Positions 7,861-16,563 of a stretch of DNA of 64,000 nt are shown in pieces. The DNA is from Dactylosporangium aurantiacum (GTDB lineage Bacteria; Actinomycetota; Actinomycetes; Mycobacteriales; Micromonosporaceae): assembly GCF_000716715.1 (NCBI RefSeq), contig NZ_JNYJ01000071.1, forward strand, positions 10,143 to 74,142, given 5' to 3'. A program made the translations under genes and the position numbers. The stretch's first letter is position 1. The number at the start of each line of letters is the position of its first letter. The notes beneath the pieces were generated by a model. The model searched no databases. It was not told the DNA's origin and worked only from the letters and a program-made list of their open reading frames with translations.

Positions 7861-9023
7861 TCAGACGATGCGGTCGAAGGCGCTGAAGTTGGTGCCGATC
7901 TGCTCGCCGGTGCCGGAGGCGAAGCCGGAGCCGTCACCGCGGTACAGGTGCAGGGAGACGAACCCGCCGCTGCCGTTGCCGCGGTACAGGTGCAGGTTCT
8001 TGGTCGACCGACCTGCTCGCCGGTGCCGGAGGCGAAGCCGGAGCCGTCACCGCGGTACAGGTGCAGGTTCTTCGTGGTCGCGTTGCGCACCAGCAGGTCG
8101 GCCTTGCCGTCGCCGGAGAAGTCGCCGATGCCGATGAACTGGTCGAAGGCGCTGAAGTTGGTGCCGACCTGCTCGCCGGTGCCGGAGGCGAACCCGCCGC
8201 TGCCGTTGCCGCGGTACAGGTGCAGGTTCTTGGTGCTGGCGTTGCGGACCATCAGGTCGGCGTTGCCGTCGCCGGAGAAGTCCCCGACGCTGATGAACTG
8301 GTCGAAGGCGCTGAAGTTGTTGCCGATGTTCTCCCCGGTGCCGGAGGCGAAGCCGGAGCCGTCGCCGCGGTACAGGTGGACGTCCTTGGTCGTCGCGTTG
8401 CGGGCCAGCAGGTCGGCGTAGCCGTCACCGTCGAAGTCGCGGCTGATCATGCGCTGGGTCCACCACGTCGTCTGCTTGCGCGCCCCGGCCCAGCTGAAGC
8501 TGAAGTGGATGTGGTCGGTGTGCGGGCTCTCGCCGCTGTAGCTGTGCCAGATCGAGGGGGTGTCGTACGCCTTCCACATCTGGTTGTTCCAGATCATGTA
8601 CATGATGCCGAGCCGGCGGGCGTTGGCGTACCGGTTGCCGCGGGAGTCGGTGGCCAGCAGCCAGTTGATGAGGTCCTGGGCGTCGGCCCGCTGGGCGCTG
8701 TCGTAATAGTTGAAGTGGTAGTCCAGCGCCCGGCCCTCCTTGTGCTCGCTCGTGCCGCCGGTACCGCAGTCCCGCACGATGCCCCAGGTGTGGCTGCCGT
8801 ACTCGGCGTTGAGCATGTTCTTGAACGCCGTGACACCGGGCTTGGCGGTCGGGTCGCAGGTGTCCTGGCCGTCATAGGCGGCGAGCGGCTCGATGTACGG
8901 GCCGAACTGCGGGGTCGCCGGCGCCGCGGCGGCCGGTGCGGCCTGGACGGTCACGCCGGCGAGGGCGAGACCCAGGCCGAGCAGGCTACCCGCGATCCTG
9001 CGGGCGAGACGGTTGGTTCGCAT
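7861..9023 (-). CDS. secreted M15-like peptidase domain with FG-GAP repeats, frame broken near the end
   Basis: From ATG 9023 (AAGGAG upstream): signal peptide (about 1-34), then a domain with SEHKEGRALDY and HTDHIHFS. These match the SxHxxGxAxD and HxH zinc motifs of M15/VanY-like peptidases. About three FG-GAP-type repeats follow (DFDGDGYADLL, GDFSGDGNADL, GDFSGDGKADL), each with a LHLYRG / GTGE segment. Near 8003-8012 the frame changes. The last repeat pieces and the natural-looking stop TGA (7861-7863) are in another frame, and internal repeat segments are missing at the joins. Read literally, the ORF runs on into the next gene to 6546. Slippage between near-identical repeats, or an assembly collapse, would explain this. 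It probably acts on the cell wall outside the cell. Confidence 0.65.
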
Positions 9024-9063
9024 GCTGGTGCGCTCCTTGACAGAGGGAAGGGTGGGGGCCGCG

Positions 9064-10288
9064 TCAGACGATGCGGTCGAAGGCGCTGAAGTTGGTGCCG
9101 ATCTGCTCGCCGGTGCCGGAGGCGAAGCCGGAGCCGTCACCGCGGTACAGGTGCAGGTCGCCCGCGCCGATGAGCATGTCGAAGGCGCTGAAGTTGGTGC
9201 CGATCTGCTCGCCGGTGCCGGAGACGAACCCGCCGCTGCCGTTGCCGCGGTACAGGTGCAGGTTCTTGGTCGATCGTACCGACCTGCTCGCCGGTGCCGG
9301 ACGCGAAGCCGGAGCCGTCACCGCGGTACAGGTGCAGGTTCTTCGTGGTCGCGTTGCGCACGAGCAGGTCGGCCTTGCCGTCGCCGGAGAAGTCGCCGAT
9401 GCCGACGAACCGGTCGAAGGCGCTGAAGTTCGTGCCGATCTGCTCGCCGGTGCCGGAGGCGAAGCCGCCGCTGCCGTTGCCCCGGTAGAGGTGCAGGTTC
9501 TTCGTGGCGGCGTTGCGCACCATCAGGTCGGCGTTGCCGTCGTTGCTGAAGTCACCGACGCTGATGAACTCGTCGAAGGCGCTGAAGTTGTTGCCGATGT
9601 TCTCCCCGGTGCCGGAGGCGAAGCCGGAGCCGTCGCCGCGGTACAGGTGGACGTCCTTCGTGGTGGCGTTGCGGGCCAGCAGGTCCGCGTGACCGTCACC
9701 GTTGAAGTCACGCGCGACGCCGCTGCCCCACAGGGCGGTGACGATCGTGCGGGCGTCACCGACCCGCAGCGCGTACTTGTCCGGGAAGTCCGAGACCTGC
9801 ACCGCCTGGCAGATCTCGCCGATCGGCGCGCTCAGCCAGCTGTTGTTCGGGTACAGGCGCACCATCTTGTCCAGGAACGCGTTGGTCGCCCAGGCCGGGT
9901 CGAGCCGCTGCGACACGGACCCCCAGGACGCCCGCTGCTGGAACAGCCCCAGGCTGTCGTGGTCGACGGTCTCCGAGACGTTCTGGATCGTCGTCTCCAC
10001 GATCGTCGTGGTGATCGCGATGACGGCGGCCCGCTCGGCCATGCCGCGGTGCTCGACCGCGCTGACCACCGCCCGGGCGCAGGACACCCGGTAGGCGGTC
10101 ATGTAGCCGCGCATGCTGCCGGTCAGGGTGCTGTTCAGGCGGGTCGCCAGCGCGCCGTCCTCGGCGGTGGGGCCGCCACTGACACACGGTGCGACGCTCC
10201 AGGCGGCGGCGGGATCGGCCGCCACCGCCACCGAGCCCGCGGCGAGCAACGCCACCAGGCCCGTTCTCACGAGTAGCTGCAATCTCAT
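9064..10288 (-). CDS. secreted lysozyme-like protein with FG-GAP repeats, frame broken near the end
   Basis: From ATG 10286-10288: signal peptide (about 1-29, ending DPAAA), a ~170-residue domain with DHDSLGLFQQRASWG, the pattern of actinomycete transglycosylase/lysozyme-like proteins, and a possible catalytic Glu in TTTIVETTI. Three FG-GAP repeats almost identical to those of the neighbouring gene follow. Near 9270-9282 the frame changes: the literal ORF stops at 9137, while the matching tail and stop (9064-9066) lie in another frame. The 3' ends of the two neighbours are the same sequence, which suggests gene conversion, repeat deletion or misassembly. A shared 31-bp element lies upstream. 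Confidence 0.65.
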
Positions 10289-10319
10289 GGCGGCGAGCCT
10301 GCGGGCCCGTCCTGGCGTC

Positions 10320-10350
10320 GAACTGGATCGCGACGACGCGTATGAAATCC
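10320..10350 (-). promoter_or_regulatory. shared upstream element, copy 1
   Basis: A 31-bp stretch 32-62 bases upstream of the lysozyme-like gene matches 12984-13014, upstream of the NlpC/tachylectin gene, at 26 of 31 positions. The core on the plus strand is GAACTGGATCG then ACGACGCGTA. Same orientation relative to both genes. Likely a common promoter or activator site; no regulator is proven. Confidence 0.5.
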
Positions 10351-10371
10351 GTATCGGACCCGCCGGGCGGC

Positions 10372-10408
10372 CGACGAGGTGGACGGAATGACCCGCACCA
10401 CCTCGTCG
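10372..10408 (-). terminator. hairpin downstream of the glycosidase-like gene
   Basis: Arms CGACGAGGTGG and CCACCTCGTCG pair perfectly (11 bp) around a 15-base loop. It begins 25 bp past the stop of the minus-strand gene at 10433 and precedes the next gene's upstream element. Confidence 0.55.
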
Positions 10409-10432
10409 TCGCTCACCTGTGCCGGTGCCCGG

Positions 10433-11614
10433 CTACGCCCGGGCGGTGACCTGGTCGACCGTGTTGCTGGTGTACAGCAGGGATCCGCCGGACTGGGCGC
10501 TCCACCACTTGACTCTGGCCCGGTACGACGTGTCCGGCTGCAGCCCGCTCCGGTCGCAGGTGACCGTTTCCGGGTTGCCGGCCAGGTACCGGCGTGGTCC
10601 CTCGACGAACTCGGAGCCGCCGATGGTGCGCCAGGAGGCGCAGGAGACCCAGCCGGCCTGCTGCGCCGGATCCACCCTGGTCGACCACTGGATCGACGTC
10701 GACGTCGCCGCCGCCGGGCCGGCGGTCGTGGTCATCACCGGTGTGCCGGCGAACAGCGTGCCGGTCACCGCCTCCCGCCACGCCTGGATGCTGGCGGTGT
10801 CGCCGATCAGGTCGTCCTCCGGCCAGCCCACCGCGTCGAAGTACGTGACGAAGCGGGCGTCCGCCGTGCCACGCATCCACCGTGCGATGTCCCGCAGCAT
10901 CGCCGGGCGGTTCGCGTGGTCCTGCACGCCGAGCTCGGCGACCGCGTAGGGCTTGCCCTGGGACCGGGCGACCTCGAGCGCGGGGCGCTTGGCGTTGTGC
11001 GACGCCATGGTCTCCGAGTTCGCCTCGTCGAAGTTGTACACGTCCCACGCCATCACGTCGACGTAGGCCGGGCCGGGGTAGTAGTCACGCCAGTTCCGCC
11101 CGCTCTTCGGATCCACCGTCCAGTCCATCAGGATCGTGGTGGCGAACAGGCGCGGGTTGCCCGCCTGGTCGGCGAGGCCGGCGATGCGCTGCCACGCGGC
11201 CCGGTAGGACGCCGCGGTGAACGCCCCGTCGCGGATGTCGTCCTCGGGCTCGTGGTAGAAGCACCAGAAGATGTCCCGGTCGCGGGGCGCGTTCGCGAAC
11301 CACGAGCGGAGGTAGGCGTCCGCCGTGCCGGCCAGCACGGTGTCGGCGTCGTACTTGAAGGACACCACCGTGGCCCGACCGGGTGTGGCGAGCTTCGTGT
11401 CGGTCCACGCGGCCGGGGCGCCCGGATAGAAGACCCGCAGGACCGGCAGCGTGCCGTACCGGCCGTCGGCGGCCGCCAGCGCCTGGGTGAACGTCTGCCC
11501 GGACGGCTGGTAGACCGACGCCCCGAAGAGCGTGGGCGTGCTGGCGTGTGCCGGTGCCTGGAGACCGACCAGGACCGTGACGACGGCGGCTATCACCGCG
11601 ACGACCCGCCTCAT
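10433..11614 (-). CDS. secreted TIM-barrel glycosidase-like protein with C-terminal fibronectin-like domain
   Basis: 393 residues: signal peptide (1-24), catalytic-looking domain (about 28-290) with FYHEPEDD and YAVAELGVQ as candidate acid/base and nucleophile sites, then a ~100-residue beta-rich C-terminal domain with two cysteines. It is clearly related to the protein at 6546-7775 (HEPED, WDVY.F, GKPY...ELG are shared) but with a different accessory domain position. ATG overlaps the TGA of the upstream NlpC/tachylectin gene (ATGA), so the two are co-translated. Clan GH-A / GH26-like is the best guess; the substrate cannot be read from the sequence. Confidence 0.75.
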   Translation of the reverse strand: MRRVVAVIAAVVTVLVGLQAPAHASTPTLFGASVYQPSGQTFTQALAAADGRYGTLPVLRVFYPGAPAAWTDTKLATPGRATVVSFKYDADTVLAGTADAYLRSWFANAPRDRDIFWCFYHEPEDDIRDGAFTAASYRAAWQRIAGLADQAGNPRLFATTILMDWTVDPKSGRNWRDYYPGPAYVDVMAWDVYNFDEANSETMASHNAKRPALEVARSQGKPYAVAELGVQDHANRPAMLRDIARWMRGTADARFVTYFDAVGWPEDDLIGDTASIQAWREAVTGTLFAGTPVMTTTAGPAAATSTSIQWSTRVDPAQQAGWVSCASWRTIGGSEFVEGPRRYLAGNPETVTCDRSGLQPDTSYRARVKWWSAQSGGSLLYTSNTVDQVTARA

Positions 11615-12924
11615 GAGATGGTGCCGGGTTGGGCGGACAGCAGGATCTGGGTCCAGCCGCCGGCGTCGACGGTCTTGGCGGCGCTGATGTCGTCGCCGTC
11701 GCCGTCGTAGGGGTTGGCGTCGACGTAGTGCAGCATCGAGCCGTCGGGTTTGTGGGCGAGGTAGACGCCGCCGCCGGGTGAGACGATCTGGTCGAAGACC
11801 TGCCAGGTGGTGGCGCGCAGGGTGGAGCCGGTCCAGTCGCCGACGCCGTCGATGCGGTAGGACAGCAGCCGTCCGTCGGTGTGGTTGCCCAGGATCCAGT
11901 CGGGTCCGGTGGTGGTGAGGGTCTTCTGGGAGAAGCCGGACTGCTGGATGGTGACCCAGCCGGTGATGTCGTCGAGGTCGGGTTTGGCGGCGTTGACGGT
12001 GTAGCGGCGCAGGGTGGTGCCGGCGATGCCGTAGAGGTGACCGCTGCCGTCGTAGGCGAGTCTGGTCAGTGTCCAGCCGCTGCTGGCCAGCAGGATCGGC
12101 GGTTCGAACACCAGCGAGGTGTTGTTGGTGATGACGTCGACGCGGTAGAGCTGACCGGTCGCGGTGGTGAACAGGATGGTGTTGAAGTTGAGCACGGCCA
12201 TGGCCGCCGGGGTGAGGCCGAGGGTCGCGGAGGACACGACCGCGCCGTGGGTGCGGACACCGGCCGCGTTGACCACGGTGAATGTCAGCCGGCCGTCGTC
12301 GAGCACCCCGTAGATGTTGCCGCTGCCCTTCGGATCATCGATGATCTTGCGGTACCGGTAGGCGCGGTACTCCGACGTGGGGTGGCCCGACAGGGTCGCC
12401 CAGCTGAACGACGCGCCGGTCACCTTCTCCACCGGGGTGTGCCCGAAGCTGTAGTACCAGAACCGCGTCTTCGCGGTGTTCTCCCAGCCGCCGAACAGGA
12501 TCGCGTGGTACGGGTAGCCGCTCTCGCTGTCCGTGGTGTCGTTGAGCAGGTCTCCCGGCTCCAACGCGGCGCGGCTGATCGGATCGGCGTAGTTGTCCAG
12601 CGTCTGCGTGTTGGGATCGGCGCCCAGGTGCCATGCCATCCCGACGAAGCCGGAGCAGTCCCGGCGGTACTGCCGGGAGCGCGAAACGTCCCAGGTGTAG
12701 TCCGACATGCTGTACGTCAGGTCCGAGTCGTAGCGGCGGCTGTACCAGTCGCCCGCGCGCATGAGCACCTCGGAGCGGCTGATGGATCCGCCGACCGAGG
12801 AGGCCGCCGCGGCCGGCGTCGGCGCGGCGACGGCGGAGAACGCCGCGCCGGTCACACCGATGCAGGCAGCGGCGAGCAGACCGAGCGCCCGGACGGCGGC
12901 TCGTCGGGTGCGATGTCGAGGCAA
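11611..12924 (-). CDS. secreted NlpC/P60-like hydrolase with tachylectin-type propeller
   Basis: 437 residues from TTG 12922-12924, chosen because GGGAGGA lies 5-6 bases upstream and a twin-arginine-like signal peptide follows (RRAAVRALGLLAAA, cleavage near AAAA). A cysteine-hydrolase-like domain has RDCSGFVGMAW and a later histidine in YPYHAILFGG, like NlpC/P60 cell-wall peptidases or amidases. The C-terminal ~230 residues are repeated YGV/IYG and L..Y.I blades of the tachylectin-2 type, suggesting sugar binding. First gene of a two-gene operon with the glycosidase-like protein, and preceded by copy 2 of the shared upstream element. Confidence 0.75.
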   Translation of the reverse strand: MPRHRTRRAAVRALGLLAAACIGVTGAAFSAVAAPTPAAAASSVGGSISRSEVLMRAGDWYSRRYDSDLTYSMSDYTWDVSRSRQYRRDCSGFVGMAWHLGADPNTQTLDNYADPISRAALEPGDLLNDTTDSESGYPYHAILFGGWENTAKTRFWYYSFGHTPVEKVTGASFSWATLSGHPTSEYRAYRYRKIIDDPKGSGNIYGVLDDGRLTFTVVNAAGVRTHGAVVSSATLGLTPAAMAVLNFNTILFTTATGQLYRVDVITNNTSLVFEPPILLASSGWTLTRLAYDGSGHLYGIAGTTLRRYTVNAAKPDLDDITGWVTIQQSGFSQKTLTTTGPDWILGNHTDGRLLSYRIDGVGDWTGSTLRATTWQVFDQIVSPGGGVYLAHKPDGSMLHYVDANPYDGDGDDISAAKTVDAGGWTQILLSAQPGTIS

Positions 12925-12983
12925 GGTTCCTCCCGTGGTCTCGTGTTGCTGACACGGGAAGCCTGAACCGCGGTACTGGGCCG

Positions 12984-13014
12984 GAACTGGATCGTCACGA
13001 CGCGTACGACACCC
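12984..13014 (-). promoter_or_regulatory. shared upstream element, copy 2
   Basis: Matches 10320-10350 at 26 of 31 positions and lies 60-90 bases upstream of the TTG start of the NlpC/tachylectin gene. The adjacent gene is an XRE/NB-ARC/TPR regulator, a plausible but unproven binder. Confidence 0.5.
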
Positions 13015-13033
13015 GTGGTGACCACCGACCCGG

Positions 13034-15598
13034 TCAGCTCGCGGAGGCCACCCGGGCGGCCCGATCGAGCCGGCGGGCCACCGCGGCCGCGGCGGGCGAA
13101 CCGATCGCCGTGTAGTGCTCGAACGCCTGCTCCAGCAGCGTCCGGGCGTCGCCACCCCGCCGCTCCTCGGCGTCGGCCAGCGCGACCAGCGCCCGCGCCA
13201 GCAGCGCCGGCACCGCCTCGTCGGACCAGAACCGCAACGAGGCACGCAGCACCTCGACGGCCTCGCCGGTGCCGCGCCGCACCAGCAGCTCACCGAGGCT
13301 CAGCTCGGTCAGCGCGAGTCCCCACCGGTACCCGTGCCCACGAAACAGCGTCGCCGCGCCGCGCAGGAGCCGTTCCGCCTCGCCGTGGTGCGCCGGGTCG
13401 TCGGCGAGCGCCTCGCCGAGCGCCCGCAGGCTCTGCCCCGCCCCGATCGGATCGCCGATGCCGGTGTACAGCTCCGCCGCCCGCCGCGCCCAGTGGGCCG
13501 CCTCGTCGCGCAGACCGGCGGACAGCAGCGCGCCGGCGAGCCCGCGGCCCGCGTACGCCTGGACGAACCGGTTGCGCTGCGCCTCGCCGAGCGCCTGCGC
13601 CGCCCGGGCGATCCGCACCGCCTCGCCGGACTCGCCGCGCTGGCGCAGCACGAAGGCAAGGCTGGTCAGCGCCAGCGCGCGGCTGTCCTGCCGACCGATC
13701 CGGTCCAGCTCCTCCTCGGCGGTGCGCAGCATCCACTCCGCCTCGTCCAGCCGGCCGAGGAGGCCCAGCACGAAGCCGATCTCCTTGCCCGCCATCGCGG
13801 CCGACGGGTGCGCACCCAGCTCGTGCGCGAGCTGCCGGACGGTGCGGAACTGCTCCAGCGCGGCCTCGAGGTCGTCGAGCTCCAGCAGGGTGATGCCGAA
13901 GGACCGCCGCATCGCGATCTCACCTGGGCGGTCGCCGGCGCGGCGGCACGCGGCCAGCGCCGCCCGGCTCATGCGTTGCCAGTCGGTGTAGTAGCCGCGC
14001 AGCTCGAAGAAGTCGGCGGCGCTGCCGATCAGGGCACAGGCCACGGCGTGGCTGCCCGTGTCGGCGCAGGACAGGGCGAGGGCGGTGAGCGCCTCCCGTT
14101 CGGCCTCGAACCAGTCGACCGGCTGCCGGGTGGCGACCGAGGCGACCCGGTCCTCGACGGGCACCGCCTGGGTCCGCGGTTCGTCGAGGTACAGCCGCTC
14201 GCACTGCAGGCCGTCGCGTGCCTGGCGGGCGAGCCCCAACCAGGCCCCGGCGGCTCGCGTGACGACCGCCGCCGGGTCGGCGTCACCGGTCCCGGCGGCC
14301 TCATGGCACTCCAGTGCGAACAGGCGGGTCAGGTCGTGGAACCGGTACCGCAACTGCCCGGCCCGGTCGACGCCGACCTCGTCGAGCAGGCGGGCGTCGA
14401 GCAGCTCACGCAGCACGCCGGCGCCGGTCGCGGCCGGGGCGTCGAGCAGCGCCGCCACCACCCACTCCGGGAACGTGGCGACGGGCAGCGTGCCCAGCAG
14501 CGCGAACGCCCGAGCGGCCGGTGCGCTGAGCGTCTGGTACCCCAGCCGCAGGCTCGGCCGGACGGCGAGGTCACCGTGGCGCAGCTCCTCCAGCCGCTGC
14601 CGCTCGTCGCCGAGCCGGTCGGCCAGCAGCCGCACCGTCCAGCGGGGGTGCGCGGCCAGCCGGGCGGCGGCGACGCGGACCGCCAGCGGCAACCCGCCGC
14701 AGGCCTTCGCCACGTCGGCCGCGCCGCCGGGGTCGGTCGCGACCCGGGCCGGGCCGGCGATGTGGGCGAACAACCGCAGCGCCACCGCCTCGTCCAACGG
14801 TGCCAGGTCGACCACCGTGACCCCGGGCAGCCCGGTGAGCGGCAACCGGCCGGTGATGACGACGGCGTTCCCGCCGCCGGGCAGCAGCGCGGCCACCTGC
14901 TCGTGCCCGGACGCGTCGTCGAGGACGACCAGGACGCGCCGGTCGGCGAGCTGTTCGCGCAGCAGCGCCGCCCGGGCGTCGGCCCCGGCCGGCAGCGCCG
15001 CGCTGTTCAGGCCCAGCGCCCGCAGCAGCTGCGCCAGCGCGTCGCCCGGGTCGACCGGCCGGCTCGTGACGCCGTGCAGCGGCAGGTACAGCTGACCGTC
15101 CGGAAATTGCGGCGCGAGCCGGTGGGCGACGTGCAGCGCGAGCGCGGTCTTGCCGATGCCGGCCGGTCCGGCCAGCGCCACCACGTGCGGCGCCGGTCCG
15201 TGCGGCCCGAGCCGTTCGACGATCGCCCGCAGCTCGGCGTCGCGGCCGACGAAGTCGCCCACGTCGACCGGCAGCTGCCGCGGCACCGGCCGCGGTACCG
15301 GCCGCGACAGGTCCGCCGCGGCGGCCCCGTCGGCCACCGGCGGCCGGTCGGGTGCGGTCGCGCGCTGCAGCCGGAGCAGACCGTCCGCGGCGGCCAGGAA
15401 CGCCATCAGGTGCTCGTCGGTCAGGTCCAGCGCGCCGGCCAGCTGTTCGGCGGTGTACCGGCGGGGCACGCGCCCGCCACGCTCGATGCTGCGGATCGAC
15501 CGTTCGCTCACCGCGGACCGCTCGGCGAGGGCCGCCTGGGTCAGGCCGAGCCGGCGGCGGTACCCGCGCAGCAGCGACGCGAAGCCGTCATGGGTCAT
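13034..15598 (-). CDS. XRE-HTH / NB-ARC / TPR transcriptional regulator
   Basis: 854 residues from ATG 15596-15598 with AAGGAG ~7 bases upstream. Order: XRE helix-turn-helix (about 8-62, GLTQAALAERSAVSERSI), NB-ARC-type ATPase with AGPAGIGKTAL and RRVLVVLDDA, a winged-helix region, then TPR-like repeats to the C-terminus. It is a close paralogue of the regulator at 3942-6482 (shared blocks such as RLADRLGDERQRLEELRHGDL and FELRGYY.DW). It lies directly upstream of the secreted-protein genes and may control them through the shared 31-bp element (inference). The upstream region carries short tandem repeats. Confidence 0.87.
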   Translation of the reverse strand: MTHDGFASLLRGYRRRLGLTQAALAERSAVSERSIRSIERGGRVPRRYTAEQLAGALDLTDEHLMAFLAAADGLLRLQRATAPDRPPVADGAAAADLSRPVPRPVPRQLPVDVGDFVGRDAELRAIVERLGPHGPAPHVVALAGPAGIGKTALALHVAHRLAPQFPDGQLYLPLHGVTSRPVDPGDALAQLLRALGLNSAALPAGADARAALLREQLADRRVLVVLDDASGHEQVAALLPGGGNAVVITGRLPLTGLPGVTVVDLAPLDEAVALRLFAHIAGPARVATDPGGAADVAKACGGLPLAVRVAAARLAAHPRWTVRLLADRLGDERQRLEELRHGDLAVRPSLRLGYQTLSAPAARAFALLGTLPVATFPEWVVAALLDAPAATGAGVLRELLDARLLDEVGVDRAGQLRYRFHDLTRLFALECHEAAGTGDADPAAVVTRAAGAWLGLARQARDGLQCERLYLDEPRTQAVPVEDRVASVATRQPVDWFEAEREALTALALSCADTGSHAVACALIGSAADFFELRGYYTDWQRMSRAALAACRRAGDRPGEIAMRRSFGITLLELDDLEAALEQFRTVRQLAHELGAHPSAAMAGKEIGFVLGLLGRLDEAEWMLRTAEEELDRIGRQDSRALALTSLAFVLRQRGESGEAVRIARAAQALGEAQRNRFVQAYAGRGLAGALLSAGLRDEAAHWARRAAELYTGIGDPIGAGQSLRALGEALADDPAHHGEAERLLRGAATLFRGHGYRWGLALTELSLGELLVRRGTGEAVEVLRASLRFWSDEAVPALLARALVALADAEERRGGDARTLLEQAFEHYTAIGSPAAAAVARRLDRAARVASAS

Positions 15599-15630
15599 CG
15601 GGTTTCTCCTTCGTCGTCGCGGCGGTGCAC

Positions 15631-15660
15631 GGACGGACACGGACGGACACGGACGGACAC
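15631..15660. repeat. tandem repeat, 10 bp x 3
   Basis: GGACGGACAC is repeated three times exactly, just upstream of the RBS of the regulator gene. It could be slippage-prone or part of a regulatory region. Confidence 0.85.
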
Positions 15661-15695
15661 GGGCGGGCGCCGGCAGGCACGGACGGCGGCACCGG

Positions 15696-15724
15696 CCGGT
15701 GCAATGACCGGTGCAATGACCGGT
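15696..15724. repeat. direct repeat, 12 bp x 2.4
   Basis: CCGGTGCAATGA occurs twice in tandem and is followed by a third partial CCGGT. It lies about 100-125 bp upstream of the regulator start. Iterated sites of this kind are common for multimeric activators; autoregulation is possible. Confidence 0.75.
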
Positions 15725-15975
15725 CGACGTCCTTGCCGAAAACGGTCGATGTGCGGTAGACCTGCGAGCCCCGGTCCCGGTTGCACGGTCACGGTGCCGG
15801 AGCCCGCCCGCCGGCGGTGCGCGTATACACCAGCGCGTCCCCGAAGAACAATGGCTGTCTATTCAGCAACCGGCCGCTACAGTCGATGCTTCAACATGAC
15901 AGCCAAGTGATGGGTTAACAGCTACTGCCGTTTCGGTCGTCAATAATGCTCACTAGTCGTCTACAGTTGTCACTC

Positions 15976-16563
15976 GTGAACTTGAAGGAATGGGCAGCTG
16001 CCACTGGTATCTCGTATGCGACGGCCCGTCGGCGTTACGAGTCCGGGACGCTGCCCGTTCCGGCGTACCGGCTTGGTCGTCTGATCATGGTTGGTGAACC
16101 GTTGACCGGCACGACGGCCGGGGTCGGGCAGACGGTGGTGTATGCCCGTGTGTCGTCGGCCGATCAGCAGGACGACCTGGACCGGCAGGTCGCACGGGTG
16201 ACTGTGTGGGCCACCGGTCAGCGCCTCGCGGTGGACCGTGTCGTGACCGAGGTCGGTTCCGCGCTGAACGGGCACCGCAAGGAGTTCCTCGCCCTGCTGC
16301 GCGACCCGGCTGTGTCGACGATCGTGGTGGAGCGTCGGGACCGGTTCGCCCGCTTCGGCGCCGAGTACGTTGAAGCCGCGCTCTGCGCGCAGGGCCGCCG
16401 CCTGCTCGTGGTCGACCCGGCCGAGGAGGCCGCGGTCGATGACGACCTGGTCGGCGACGTGACCGAGATCCTGACGTCATTGTGCGCCCGGCGCTACGGT
16501 CGCCGCGCTGCCGCGAACCGTGCCCGCCGCGCGGTGGAGGCCGCGACTGGAGATTCGGCGTGA
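15976..16563 (+). CDS. tnpA: IS607 family serine recombinase (TnpA)
   Basis: 195 residues from GTG 15976, chosen because the product then begins VNLKEWAAATGISYATARRR, the usual MerR-like helix-turn-helix of IS607 transposases. The catalytic domain follows with the nucleophilic serine in VVYARVSSADQQDDLDRQ and the conserved region VVERRDRFARFG. It would catalyse strand exchange at the IS ends. The gene looks intact. The stop overlaps the tnpB start (GTGA). Confidence 0.92.
   Translation: MNLKEWAAATGISYATARRRYESGTLPVPAYRLGRLIMVGEPLTGTTAGVGQTVVYARVSSADQQDDLDRQVARVTVWATGQRLAVDRVVTEVGSALNGHRKEFLALLRDPAVSTIVVERRDRFARFGAEYVEAALCAQGRRLLVVDPAEEAAVDDDLVGDVTEILTSLCARRYGRRAAANRARRAVEAATGDSA

Larger units (their letters stand above)
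15599..15975. other. intergenic region with short tandem repeats and IS left end
   Basis: About 377 bp without a supported gene, between the divergent regulator and the IS607 recombinase. It holds two tandem-repeat blocks (15631-15660 and 15696-15724), a weak inverted pair GGCTGTC / GACAGCC at 15853-15859 and 15898-15904, and a notably AT-richer stretch from about 15838, which is probably the left part of the IS element and the tnpA promoter. I cannot place the exact left end. Confidence 0.5.

Noticed and set aside
7861..9720. CRISPR-like regular repeats
   Set aside because: The repetition is coding and gives FG-GAP protein repeats; there are no unique spacers of even length.
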